Both the position numbers and the translations under genes were made by a program. This document shows, one piece after another, positions 17,271-29,027 of a DNA stretch of 35,729 bases. Every line of letters starts with the position of its first letter. Position 1 is the stretch's first letter. Source of the DNA: an uncultured Collinsella sp. (GTDB lineage Bacteria; Actinomycetota; Coriobacteriia; Coriobacteriales; Coriobacteriaceae). The notes under the pieces are model-generated. The model searched no databases and had not been told where the DNA came from. It worked only from the letters and a program-made list of their open reading frames with translations. The stretch spans positions 1-35,729 of the forward strand of contig CABUZD010000006.1 in the NCBI GenBank assembly GCA_902495945.1. Reading direction: 5' to 3'.

Positions 17271-19166
17271 TTAAGCCGTATGCGCTTGCACAAGCGCCAT
17301 CAGCTCATGCCAGGACCGGCGCTCGCGTAGGCGCTCGACCCCCTGGCGGTCCATAAAGATCTCGGCGAGCAGTGAGCTCAAGATCCGCGCCTCATCGCCG
17401 CCCGACCGGGCAAACGACACCATAAAGACGATATCGACCTCATGGCCGTATTCGTCCCAAAGAATGGGATGTTCGAGCAGGCCCACGGTAACAAAGGCCT
17501 CGGCGCTCAAGGGATGCATCCCATGGGGCATGGCTACCCCATTGCCAAACGAGGTGGCACTCGCGCTCTCGCGCTCGGCGACCTCTTGGGCAAACTGGGC
17601 ATCGACACGGCCGCTCTCGACGGCGCGCTCGGAGAGATATCGGAGAACGGCCTGCTTCGACGACGCCTCAACGCGGTTGAAGAACAGGGCACGGCTAAAG
17701 AAAGAGCTTACGGAGTCCGATTGCGCAGTGTCGTCGCTCAGCACCTTGCGGATAGCGTTGACATCGCTCGTCTCCAAGAAGAAATCGGCCTCGCGGACGG
17801 GCACGGGCAACTTGACGTTGAGCGGCACCGTTGTGAACACGTAGTCGATGTGCGAAAAATCGAACGTTCCCACGCGGGCGACATCGCATGTCTCAATCGA
17901 ATCGATATACATGCCAAACTGCTTGCGGTACTGGTGCTCGAGCATACGGGCGCTTCCCGCTCCCGAGGCGCACACGATCAGGATGCGCTTGCGACGCGGC
18001 TGGTCGGCTTGCTGCTCGAGGGCCAGGGCAAATGCCATGGCGATGTAGCCGAGCTCTTCATCAGAGGGCTGGCTGCCAAAATGACGCTCGAGTACCTGCG
18101 AGGTGCCAGCTGCCATCGAATAGGCCAACGGAAACCTCGTCTTGATATCGGGCAGCATGGGGTTATCCATATGCATGTGATATTCAAGGCGATGGCCCAG
18201 AGGGCCGATATGCCGAGCAAGGTTCATGCGAAGTTCAAGATCGCCGCTAAAGTCAAACCTAAACTCATCGTTGACCGCACGTACCATCTCGGAAGCAATC
18301 TCCCACATCTCGTCCGAGATAACGGCAGAGCCCTTCTCGGGCACGCCCGTGCCCCTGCCGAGCAAATGGATTGCGATAAAGGCAACCTCTTCTCGGGGCA
18401 TGCTCACGCCCAGGGCATCCTTGATGTTTGCGGCAATCTGGAAAGCCGCGGCGTATTCGCGCGTTCCCTCCAGTTTTTGAACGTCCGATTCTGCAGCTGG
18501 GACATAGCAGCCCTGCTCGATGCGGCCAAGAGCAATGTAAAGATGCATGATGAGATTGCGGGATGCCAGCGAGCTCACCGTGACGGGCGAGGCCGTCAGG
18601 GCATCGTCCACACATGCGGCGATGGCCCGCAGGCGCTCGGCGAGCTTTGCATCGTCGGTGTCGGGCAACACGGGCCTCACCAGCGAGGCCAGGCACAGGC
18701 GCCGTTGTGACTCCCCGCCCGCAACGCGGATTCCGTAGCGTGGGCGCTTTTCGAGCGTTAAGTCAAATTGGGCGAGTTTCTGCTCTACCAGACGCATGTC
18801 ATTGGACAGAGTCCGCGCCGAAACGTAGAGTAAATCCGCATACTCCTCAATCGTCACCCACTGGGACCGCATGAGGAGGTCGTTAAGAAGGAAGGACACA
18901 CGGCCATCGCGCGTATCAGGAATGCCCGGATGGGCCAGAGCCGCACCGTCTAGCAAGCGAGCAAGCTCATCTGCACGTGCAACATCGATACGATACTGCC
19001 CCTTGCTGCCAACGATGCGTGCAACCCCTGCAAGGCTGTCGTTTGCGCGATGGATATAGTTTCTCACGGCGCGCTCGCTTACCTCGAGACGCTTGGCAAG
19101 TACCGCGACAGCGACAGGCTGAGCGTCCTCGATCATATTTACAAGCTGCTTGACGCGAGCATCCAT
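17271..19166 (-). CDS. PRD-containing transcriptional activator (LicR/BglG type) with EIIB/EIIA domains
   Basis: A 631-residue PTS-controlled regulator. Order: HTH (about 5-60), a second Mga-like HTH (about 90-150), PRD1 (about 170-280; His in NLIMHLY and AIHLLG), PRD2 (about 290-395; LARHIGPLGHR), EIIB-like domain (Cys about 398 in IVCASGAGSA) and EIIA-2 domain (His about 550 in AMPHGMHP). It likely activates the downstream IIA-IIB-IIC-GH1 genes when its domains are dephosphorylated by sugar flux. GGAGGAGG precedes the ATG. Oddity: in PRD2 the usual second His (ALHFG) is replaced (AMAFA), so only part of the normal phospho-control may exist. Confidence 0.9.
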   Translation of the reverse strand: MDARVKQLVNMIEDAQPVAVAVLAKRLEVSERAVRNYIHRANDSLAGVARIVGSKGQYRIDVARADELARLLDGAALAHPGIPDTRDGRVSFLLNDLLMRSQWVTIEEYADLLYVSARTLSNDMRLVEQKLAQFDLTLEKRPRYGIRVAGGESQRRLCLASLVRPVLPDTDDAKLAERLRAIAACVDDALTASPVTVSSLASRNLIMHLYIALGRIEQGCYVPAAESDVQKLEGTREYAAAFQIAANIKDALGVSMPREEVAFIAIHLLGRGTGVPEKGSAVISDEMWEIASEMVRAVNDEFRFDFSGDLELRMNLARHIGPLGHRLEYHMHMDNPMLPDIKTRFPLAYSMAAGTSQVLERHFGSQPSDEELGYIAMAFALALEQQADQPRRKRILIVCASGAGSARMLEHQYRKQFGMYIDSIETCDVARVGTFDFSHIDYVFTTVPLNVKLPVPVREADFFLETSDVNAIRKVLSDDTAQSDSVSSFFSRALFFNRVEASSKQAVLRYLSERAVESGRVDAQFAQEVAERESASATSFGNGVAMPHGMHPLSAEAFVTVGLLEHPILWDEYGHEVDIVFMVSFARSGGDEARILSSLLAEIFMDRQGVERLRERRSWHELMALVQAHTA

Positions 19167-19420
19167 GTCCTCCTCCTTTCCCTGCGTCTAGTCTAACGCG
19201 GTAAAGAATGACACTCCACGTCGCGCTCGTTCCGCCAACTCGGAACAGGTTGCGGGGAGTCCAGCTGAGCTATGGAGAGCCTGGGGAGAGGGCCCGAAAG
19301 CAATGCGTCGGTGTGAGATGCGCTTTCCGCAGTCATTGGGGACAGATTTAAATTAGTAGTCATTGAGGACGTTCTTGTTTGACTAGTCGTTTAAGAACGT
19401 CCCCAATGACTAGGTGAATA
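19167..19420. repeat. Intergenic region with REP-like repeat and hairpin
   Basis: It contains GATGCGCTTTCCGCAGT followed by CATTGGGGACAGATTTAAAT (about 19315-19352), related to repeats at 13.2-13.5 kb. A near-perfect 20-bp inverted repeat spans 19357-19412 (arms TAGTCATTGAGGACGTTCTT and its complement, one mismatch). The regulator promoter must lie at the right end, but I cannot place it. No gene seen. Confidence 0.6.
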
Positions 19421-19421
19421 G

Positions 19422-19455
19422 CAAAAGCCCCGCAGTCGGAGCGGACTGCGGGGCT
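19422..19455 (-). terminator. Terminator of the carbamate kinase gene
   Basis: Perfect GC hairpin (GAGCCCCGCAGTCCG against CGGACTGCGGGGCT, short loop) followed by TTTTGC on the minus strand. Confidence 0.8.
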
Positions 19456-19520
19456 CATGAAGAGAGGCTAGTTTGTGGGCGTCTTGCCTGGCGCCCACGA
19501 GAGAGGCGATGGAGTAGAGG

Positions 19521-20483
19521 CTACTCGTGGATGCGGGTACCGGAGAGGCCGGCCATGGTCTCGGCAGCCTTGTCCAGAGCGCCGATGATGCAGGTGCGGC
19601 CCTTGCGGGAACGGGCGAACTTGATGGCAGCGCGGACCTTGGGCTCCATGGAGCCCTTGCCGAACTGGCCCTCGTCGGCCAGGCGCTCGGCCTCGTCGGC
19701 GGTGATGTCCTCGAGCTCCTCCTGGTTGGGCTTGCCAAAGTTGATGGCGACATGCTCAACGGCGGTCAGCAGGAACAGAACGTCGGCGTCGCAGTCCTCG
19801 GCCAGCAGCTCGCCGCCCAGGTCCTTGTCGATGACGGCGGGAACGCCCTTGTAGCAGCCCTTGTTCTCGTAGTCGCGGACGACGGGGATGCCGCCGCCAC
19901 CGCAGGCGATGACGATGAACTCGTTGTCGAGCAGGTTGAGGATGGAGTCAGCCTCGACGATCTTCTTGGGATCGGGGGAAGCGACGACGCGACGCCAACC
20001 GCGACCGGAATCCTCGACGAAGACCTTGGAGGGATCCTCGGCCATGAACTCCTTGGCCTGCTCCTCGGTGTAGAAGGGACCGATCGGCTTGGTCGGGTTC
20101 TTGAACGCGGGGTCGTCCGGGTCGCACTCGATCTGGGTGACGACGGTGGCGGCGTGCCAGCGCTTATAGCGCTTGTGCATCTCGCGGCCAATGCCCTGCT
20201 GCAGGTGATAACCAATGTAGCCCTGGGACATGGCGCCGCACTCGGGCAGCGGCATCTCGGGGGTGCCGATGGCGTCGTGGGCAGCGGCGAAGGCGTTCTG
20301 GATCATGCCGACCTGCGGGCCGTTGCCGTGGGTGATGATGATCTCGTTGCCCTGCTCGATCAGCCCGAGAAGAGCGTGAGCGGTGTTGCTCACGGCCTCG
20401 ATCTGCTCAACGGGGTTGTTGCCGAGGGCGTTGCCGCCAAGGGCGACGACAATACGATCGGGCTTGCCAAGAGGCTTAGACAT
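19521..20483 (-). CDS. arcC: Carbamate kinase
   Basis: A 320-residue amino acid kinase-family enzyme that makes ATP and carbamate (which breaks down to CO2 and ammonia) from carbamoyl phosphate and ADP. Landmarks: ALGGNALG near the start, ITHGNGPQVG (about 50-60), IACGGGGIPV (about 200) and GSMEPKV near 270. ATG 20483 has AAAGGA about 8 nt upstream and gives the standard N-terminus. It stands alone, with no arginine deiminase or ornithine carbamoyltransferase gene nearby, so carbamoyl phosphate may come from elsewhere (arginine, citrulline, agmatine or purine breakdown). Confidence 0.93.
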   Translation of the reverse strand: MSKPLGKPDRIVVALGGNALGNNPVEQIEAVSNTAHALLGLIEQGNEIIITHGNGPQVGMIQNAFAAAHDAIGTPEMPLPECGAMSQGYIGYHLQQGIGREMHKRYKRWHAATVVTQIECDPDDPAFKNPTKPIGPFYTEEQAKEFMAEDPSKVFVEDSGRGWRRVVASPDPKKIVEADSILNLLDNEFIVIACGGGGIPVVRDYENKGCYKGVPAVIDKDLGGELLAEDCDADVLFLLTAVEHVAINFGKPNQEELEDITADEAERLADEGQFGKGSMEPKVRAAIKFARSRKGRTCIIGALDKAAETMAGLSGTRIHE

Positions 20484-21085
20484 TGCTGGAATCCTTTCTG
20501 TAAAAGGCCTACAACCCATTAATAAACCGCGCCCGTGCGATACGCGAGTTTATTAAGGTTTATATTCTCTTTATCGCTCATTTTATTCATTTTGAAAATA
20601 GTTGAACGGTGAACGGTCGCTTTTACCCGCTCAGCGTAAAGAAACCCAGCTCAAGCATATCTACGTCATTTACGTGCAACTTTATTTTAATAGAGCAGAG
20701 ATTAGACCAGATTATGCAAACTATATCTTTGCTAAACACAAAATAGGCAGCGCAAAATCTTACTCGCACTATACGAGATTCTATGCACTTATTGGACGAG
20801 TATGCAGCCCTGCAATAACATGGCGTTTTTCATCCAACTTAAGGAATAGACGAGTGCCTTTGCCGCGCGTCGGCCGGCAGCCGGCGAGCCGTCTCGTCGA
20901 TTGCCGCTTCCAGAAAATCAAAAACTGATATTGCGCGCGCAATTGCTGCATGGTACTTTAGCGAAGAACAGCGCGGGCTGGGGCGACAGAGATCTGTCGT
21001 GAAGTTTGGGTTCGGCGACCCCGCTGCTGTCTTCTCCTTATCCGCCAGCGAACCCCTTGAGCGACGGATTGAGGAGGTCCTTACT
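20484..21085. other. Divergent intergenic region, AT-rich half and GC-rich half
   Basis: About 600 nt. 20520-20835 is AT-rich with no convincing gene and should hold the carbamate kinase promoter. 20840-21085 is GC-rich and open in frame with the DUF3830-like gene, yet no good start codon with a ribosome binding site is seen there. It could be the remnant of a longer or fused 5' part, or chance. Confidence 0.35.
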
Positions 21086-21502
21086 ATGACAAAAATGCTC
21101 AAGATTACGCTGAATGGCGAGACGTTTCTCGCCGACATGCTCTGGGACAAGGCTCCCGAGGCATGCAAGCTGTTCGAATCGTCCTGTCCGGTCGAGTCAC
21201 GTATCTTTTCGGCCAAGATCTGCGATGCCGAGGTGACGTATCCTGTCTCGGGCCCCATCGCCAATTACGAGCACATCGAGAACCCCGTCTTTCACGAGCC
21301 GGCGGGCGCCGTGAGCTGGTATGGCGGCTGGTCGTCAATTTGCATCTTCTTTGACGTGTGCGAGCCCTTTGGCACCTGCAACATGTTCGCCCGCATCTGC
21401 GAAGCCGACCGCGAGCGCTTTGCCGCTGCCTGCCGCAATGTCTGGGATAACCAGGGTATGTACATCAAAAACGAAATCGTCGAGATCGAAACGGAGGCCT
21501 AA
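21086..21502 (+). CDS. DUF3830-like protein
   Basis: A 138-residue protein resembling the DUF3830 family (PF12903, cyclophilin-like fold): KITLNGETFLADMLWDKAPEAC at the start, then SRIFSAKICDAEV and a GGWSSICIFFD core strand. GAGGAGG sits about 8 nt before ATG 21086. A GTG at 20999 would give a longer form without a ribosome site. The function of the family is not established; members often neighbour hydantoinase or aminohydrolase-type genes. The gene is followed 2 nt later by an unknown gene and both are probably translated together. Confidence 0.65.
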   Translation: MTKMLKITLNGETFLADMLWDKAPEACKLFESSCPVESRIFSAKICDAEVTYPVSGPIANYEHIENPVFHEPAGAVSWYGGWSSICIFFDVCEPFGTCNMFARICEADRERFAAACRNVWDNQGMYIKNEIVEIETEA

Positions 21503-21504
21503 AG

Positions 21505-22029
21505 ATGATGGATATCAACACCCTGCTCGCACTCGACCTTGCCGAGTACACCACTGCACTTGAGGCCCTCGCCGATCAAATGATGCTCGAGGAACCGCGC
21601 GATATCGACTACATGCGCCGCCGCAAGCTCGACACCGGCCGCGAATTCGCCGTCTGGAACTTCACCGTCGGCTACTGCATGAACGCAGCCGACGCCCTCT
21701 CCCTCCTGCGAGCCCAGGCCAACGAAAATGCCAACGACGGCACCGCCGACCTCGCAACGATCAACAACAGCGCCGCGCGCCTATGCGACTGGTTCTCGGG
21801 CGCCTTCGACGTCACCGGCAAAATGGATGACACCACGGCAATCCTCGCCCACAGCCGTGACCTCTACGCCCAGGTCGAGACTCACGAACAGTTCGCTGCC
21901 CTCACCCGCGCCACCGAGCGCTATCTGGTCCAGCTCCAATTTTGGGTCGACCGCCAGATTCCCTGGCCGGCTATTAGCGACCTCGTCCACGGCTACCGCC
22001 TACGCACAGAGAGCGGCGAGACAAGGTAA
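21505..22029 (+). CDS. Hypothetical helical protein paired with the DUF3830-like gene
   Basis: A 174-residue protein I do not recognise. It is mostly predicted helix, acidic, rich in Ala, Asp and Leu, with no membrane segment or signal peptide. It contains the conserved-looking stretches YMRRRKLDTGREFAVWNF (about 36-54) and LQFWVDRQIPWP (about 148-159). The ribosome site (GGAGG) overlaps the end of the preceding gene and the start follows its stop by two bases, so the two products are probably made together and may act together. Confidence 0.7.
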   Translation: MMDINTLLALDLAEYTTALEALADQMMLEEPRDIDYMRRRKLDTGREFAVWNFTVGYCMNAADALSLLRAQANENANDGTADLATINNSAARLCDWFSGAFDVTGKMDDTTAILAHSRDLYAQVETHEQFAALTRATERYLVQLQFWVDRQIPWPAISDLVHGYRLRTESGETR

Positions 22030-22084
22030 CCAAGCAAGCAGCACCGACAACATCCCACCATCGAGATCCAAAGTAAGAATCAGA

Positions 22085-22119
22085 GGGCTGGAGACGCACC
22101 CAACAGCGTCCCCAGCCCC
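22085..22119 (+). terminator. Probable terminator of the DUF3830-like gene pair
   Basis: Hairpin with GGGCTGGaGACGC and GCGTCcCCAGCCC arms and an eight-base loop, 55 nt after the stop. It lacks a clear T-tract, so termination efficiency is uncertain. Confidence 0.5.
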
Positions 22120-22173
22120 TTCGCAAAGTAGAGCACTGTTTCAGTGGCTTTGAGACCTATTCGAACCTTTGCT

Positions 22174-22300
22174 ATCTCCAAATTTTTGTATATTTACGAC
22201 ATTATTATCTGCCAATTTTTGTATATTTACGCACGCTATTATCCGCAAATTTTTGTATGATTTTAGGCAATTCTATCTGCCAATTTTTGTCATTTGGGGG
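22174..22300. repeat. Four tandem 33-34 bp repeats upstream of the DUF4143 ATPase gene
   Basis: Units start near 22174, 22207, 22241 and 22275 (periods 33, 34, 34). The shared core is ATCTGCCAATTTTTGTATAT, often followed by TTACG; the last unit is cut short by the ribosome site of the next gene. AT-rich and phased at about three helix turns, it could be an array of operators or a DNA-bending promoter element. Confidence 0.8.
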
Positions 22301-22304
22301 TTTT

Positions 22305-23666
22305 ATGCTACGCCGTAAGGTCACTGATAGGCTTTTGAGCTGGAAGAATAACTCCAATAAGGCATTACTTGTTACTGGTGCGCGTCAGATCGGCAAGAGC
22401 TATGCGATTCGCGCGTTCGGAAAAAGCAACTACGCTTCGTATTTTGAGGTCAATTTACTACTCGATGTCGAGGCAAAGAATGTGCTTATTGGCGCAAAGA
22501 ACTCCGTTGACTTTATCAACCGTGTAGCCCTTCTTGCGGATGCGCCGCTTACTGAGGGGGATACGCTTGTCTTTGTCGATGAGATTCAGGAGTATCCGCA
22601 GATCGTTACGCTCATGAAGGCGTTGGTCGAGGATGGGCGCTTTAGCTATGTCTTCTCGGGGTCTATGCTTGGGACTGAGTTTAAGGGAATCTCTTCTTTT
22701 CCGGTGGGGTATGTCGAGCACATTGTTATGCGTCCAATGGATTTTGAAGAGTTTTGTTGGGCAAACAGCGTCAGTGAGAATGTGCTTGCAGGCATTCGCA
22801 GCTGCCTTGTCGAAAAGCATCCTGTCGAAAACTATATTCATGAGGCGATGCTCAAGAACTATAGAGCTTATATCGTTTGTGGCGGCATGCCGGAAGTCGT
22901 TCAGAACTATATTGATTCGGGTTATTCGCTCGTGAGCACACGTGAGCTTCAAACTCAGCTGGTCGATCAGTACAAAAGCGATATCTCAAAATATGCATCG
23001 ACTCGAGCGTTTAACGTTCGGTCGATATTTGAGCAAATTCCCGTCCAGCTTGAGGCGGAGTCTCATCGCTTTGTTGTTTCGTCTCTGGGTGAGGGAGCTC
23101 GCCTTAAAAAATATGAACAGGATTTCCTGTGGCTTGTTAACGCAGGTGTTGGATTGATGGTCGCCAGGGTGACGGAGCCACGGAGTCCTCTCAAGAGGAC
23201 GGAGAAAACGACAGCCTTCAAACTATACGAGTCTGATACGGGCATGCTAGCGTCGCGGTACCCCGGCAGCACTGCACGCGCTGTCTATCTTGATATGAAA
23301 ACTCCCAACCTTGGTGGTCTCTATGAGAACGTGGTCGCGCAGGAACTTGTTGCCCTCGGGGCGGATGCATGGTACTACCAAACGCGTGAGGTCGGTGAAG
23401 TTGACTTTGTGATCGAAGGCGCCCACGGGCATGTTGTCCCAATCGAGGTCAAATCGGGCAAGAAGGTTCGAGCGCATGCGGCCCTCGATCGTCTGATGAG
23501 TGTGGGCGAGTACAAAATTCCCGAGGCCGTTGTACTGAGCCACGAGAATCTCAGCAAAGAGGGCAAGGTTCTGTACGTTCCAATCTACATGACGTTTTGT
23601 CTCGATGAGTTTATGGAAAAGGATGACCCCAATAACGATTTCTTGTTCGCACCCATATCTCTCTAG
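22305..23666 (+). CDS. AAA_14/DUF4143-family ATPase
   Basis: A 453-residue protein. The N-terminal AAA-type ATPase has Walker A GARQIGKS (25-32) and Walker B LVFVDEIQ (D92, E93). The C-terminal DUF4143 half holds a PD-(D/E)XK-like core, GEVDFVIEG then PIEVKSGKK (about 364-385). Such proteins are common accessory genes of anaerobes; their role is not settled, and links to mobile DNA or defence are suggested in general terms only. ATG 22305 follows GGGGG by a few bases; an earlier in-frame ATG at 22257 lies inside the repeat array and is unlikely. Codon use is AT-richer than in neighbours, which suggests transfer. Confidence 0.85.
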   Translation: MLRRKVTDRLLSWKNNSNKALLVTGARQIGKSYAIRAFGKSNYASYFEVNLLLDVEAKNVLIGAKNSVDFINRVALLADAPLTEGDTLVFVDEIQEYPQIVTLMKALVEDGRFSYVFSGSMLGTEFKGISSFPVGYVEHIVMRPMDFEEFCWANSVSENVLAGIRSCLVEKHPVENYIHEAMLKNYRAYIVCGGMPEVVQNYIDSGYSLVSTRELQTQLVDQYKSDISKYASTRAFNVRSIFEQIPVQLEAESHRFVVSSLGEGARLKKYEQDFLWLVNAGVGLMVARVTEPRSPLKRTEKTTAFKLYESDTGMLASRYPGSTARAVYLDMKTPNLGGLYENVVAQELVALGADAWYYQTREVGEVDFVIEGAHGHVVPIEVKSGKKVRAHAALDRLMSVGEYKIPEAVVLSHENLSKEGKVLYVPIYMTFCLDEFMEKDDPNNDFLFAPISL

Positions 23667-23901
23667 CCATTTGAATCCGCAATCCAGCCACGCCCACGCA
23701 TCAATGCATTTCCCAAGGTGCTGCGCGTTTCGCGCCAAAGGCGCGAAAAAGCAAAGGGGTAAGGCGTTGCAACAGCCACGCCCCCCATCCATCCCCAAAG
23801 TAACGCGCCTTTCGCGGCAAAGCCGCGAAACAGCGAAGGGGACGGAATACCCGACCAACTACGTCCTTCATCCGCCCACACAATCCGAGGACGTAGTCGC
23901 A
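23667..23901. repeat. Intergenic palindromic repeats
   Basis: Two related palindromes, TTCGCGCCAAAGGCGCGAA (near 23729) and TTTCGCGGCAAAGCCGCGAAA (near 23808), each followed by a GCRAAGGGG-like word, lie about 80 bp apart. No gene is seen. They look like mosaic REP-type elements. Confidence 0.6.
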
Positions 23902-24026
23902 GCAGGATCTGAGGGCTGACCTTCGCGGACACTCCGCAGGACGAAAGAACCCCCGCCGCACGTAGTGCGCAGCGGGGGTTCTTTCATGTCCGAGGACGTC
24001 CGCGAAGGTCAGCCCTCAGATCCTGC
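23902..24026. repeat. 29-bp perfect inverted repeat enclosing the nifJ terminator
   Basis: The arm at 23902-23930 (begins GCAGGATCTGAGGGCTGACC) is exactly complementary to 23998-24026. The 67-nt interior contains the terminator hairpin at 23943-23985. The right arm lies only 10 nt from the nifJ stop. Such nesting could fold into a very long stem in RNA or a cruciform in DNA. Confidence 0.85.
23943..23985 (-). terminator. Terminator of nifJ
   Basis: Perfect 14-bp stem (GAAAGAACCCCCGC / GCGGGGGTTCTTTC) with a loop that is itself partly palindromic (GCACGTAGTGC). The A/T-rich stem base gives a T-rich 3' side on both strands, so it could work in both directions; it serves nifJ at least. Confidence 0.8.
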
Positions 24027-24036
24027 GGTGAGAGAC

Positions 24037-27576
<3,540 letters not shown>

Positions 27577-27907
27577 ATACCCCTCTCCTCTCATATAGGT
27601 ATACAGGCCCCGGCGATCGCCGGGATGTTGGCGTGATGGGATTTACGCTGTTGCTTCCAATCATCTGGCAGGCAGGCTCAGCAGCAGGTACGTGGCGTGG
27701 AGAGAAGACATGCCGAGGCGAGGGCCAGCTGATGCGCCCCACAGACCCGACCGCCCGTCTTGCACATGACCGAGCGCCGCAAAGGCCGCATGCCGGATGC
27801 TCCCGGGCACGCCCCGGCGATGGGAAGCGCCCGCAACGGAAATCCGCATGCGGGTTTATTGTACCCCGCCGTCAAGTGTAATTTCGGCAAATATAGGCGG
27901 GCGGTAA
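27577..27907. other. nifJ upstream region
   Basis: About 330 nt holding the nifJ leader. A palindrome CCCGGCGATCGCCGGG lies near 27609-27624, close to the start codon, and could affect translation. A TACAAT box at 27858-27863 (minus strand) is a possible -10 element, but no good -35 match is seen at the usual spacing. No gene is supported. Confidence 0.35.
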
Positions 27908-27909
27908 AG

Positions 27910-28460
27910 GTTTACCCCGGGTGACCGCCAAAGGCCAGAATGGTCCCTCCATCCCTGGACGACTGGCTCTGACGCGCCAAGGAGTGTCCCCAAGTACCGG
28001 CAGGAAAGGAACACCTAACTGCCGGCTAGAGGGCGCCGAGCAGGATGGCGTAGGTGGTGGATTCGCCGAGTTTGAGCTCGTCGCCGGGGTTGAGCTGGGC
28101 GGAGCGGCCGGGCTCTACTTGAATACACACACTCGTGGCCCCGTTTACCACCACGGTGCCGTTAGTGGACGACAGGTCCTCGACAAACCATGCGCCAGAC
28201 TCGTCGCACCAGATATGGGCATGGCGGGCCGAGACGTCGTCGCCGACGTCGTCGGTGATGCCGCCCTCCCCCGTTGCCAGCGCGCCGATCTCAACGCCTT
28301 CCTCACTCGGCTGAATCCAGCGCGGGACGCTCACCACGTAGCCGTTTTGCACGCACAGCAGTCCCAGCGGATGCGCCGGCGCGACCTCGTGCTCGCCCGC
28401 GACCGAAGATGTGCTCAGCGAGCGTGGCGTCGACGTGTCGCCGCCACGGGTCGCATGAGC
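27910..28460. repeat. Left copy of the ~550-bp direct repeat bounding the accessory island
   Basis: This stretch matches about 34660-35205 in the same orientation: roughly 110 bp of downstream flank (GACCGCCAA...GGCC, CCTCCATCCC, GAGTGTCCCCAAGT, CCGGCAG) followed by the 3' part of the FHA gene. Similarity is high but not perfect; the FHA protein ends differ at roughly one residue in six, so the copies are not a recent duplication. Limits are judged by eye. Confidence 0.85.
28026..28460 (-). pseudogene. Truncated FHA-domain gene (3' copy)
   Basis: The last about 140 codons match the C-terminal half of the intact FHA gene at 34774-35712, including SARHAHIWC and SSTNGTVVVNG, the phosphothreonine-binding loops. 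Upstream of about 28460 similarity stops and the frame runs into unrelated sequence, so the N-terminal half is missing. An in-frame ATG at 28511 exists without a convincing ribosome site. It is best read as a remnant created when the island was inserted, though a short FHA-only protein might still be made. Confidence 0.8.
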
Positions 28461-28997
28461 GCGGCGGCTCGCCCGACTTGGAACTAAGGCGGGCGTGAGA
28501 GCAAACGGCATAGGGAACGAATCTTGCGGATGTACTCCTCGACGTCAGGCAGGTAAGCCCCACGAAGTCACCGGGGAGGCCCAAGCGGCCCGGCACCACT
28601 TCCAGATTCTGACCAGGGCGAGTCGTTCGCCGGTGGCTGAAGGCTCGCTCCCACCCAAAAGGGGAGATTCGCGTTGTTCCCCAATCGCTCTCGCATCTTT
28701 CATTTTGCTCGAGGTGGGCTATAAAAACTTTCCTGGTGAAAGGCGGCGATTGGTTTCATTTCTTTCTAGAGGAGCGCGCCTGTAATCTGTTTTCATCCTA
28801 AATCAAGTTAAGATCGGACCTTCCAGAGGCAAGTCGACTCAAACTGCGAGGCTCCATGTTGGAATAAAGAGCGCTGTCGAAGTGCCAACAACACAAAGCT
28901 TGCCAGTCTCAAATAGAACCTTTTGGGAGTCCGATTGGGCCGCACACCGAATCCCCGCTGGTGGTTTTTTATAGCTGCGCAACAATAAACAAGGTTA
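28461..28997. other. Left edge of the island, no intact gene
   Basis: On the minus strand a short open stretch ending at 28484 encodes a helix-like piece (YLPDVEEYIRKIRSLCRLLS), possibly the C-terminal tip of a gene cut at the junction. From about 28670 the base composition falls to that of the island. The promoter of the radical SAM gene should lie here; TATAAA near 28721 is only a weak candidate. Nothing else is recognised. Confidence 0.35.
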
Positions 28998-29027
28998 GTG
29001 CCAGTCCAGCATGAAATTGAGGAACGT

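Noticed and set aside
19527..20522. A 331-residue plus-strand open frame opposite carbamate kinase
   Set aside because: Antisense shadow of a well-conserved enzyme; composition is low-complexity Gly/Leu/Val/Asp.
20602..20928. A 108-residue plus-strand gene upstream of the DUF3830-like gene
   Set aside because: No ribosome site, odd composition across an AT-rich to GC-rich boundary, and no recognisable domain.
22174..22300. CRISPR array
   Set aside because: Only four diverged units, the segments between cores are about 13 bp and themselves similar, and no cas genes are present.
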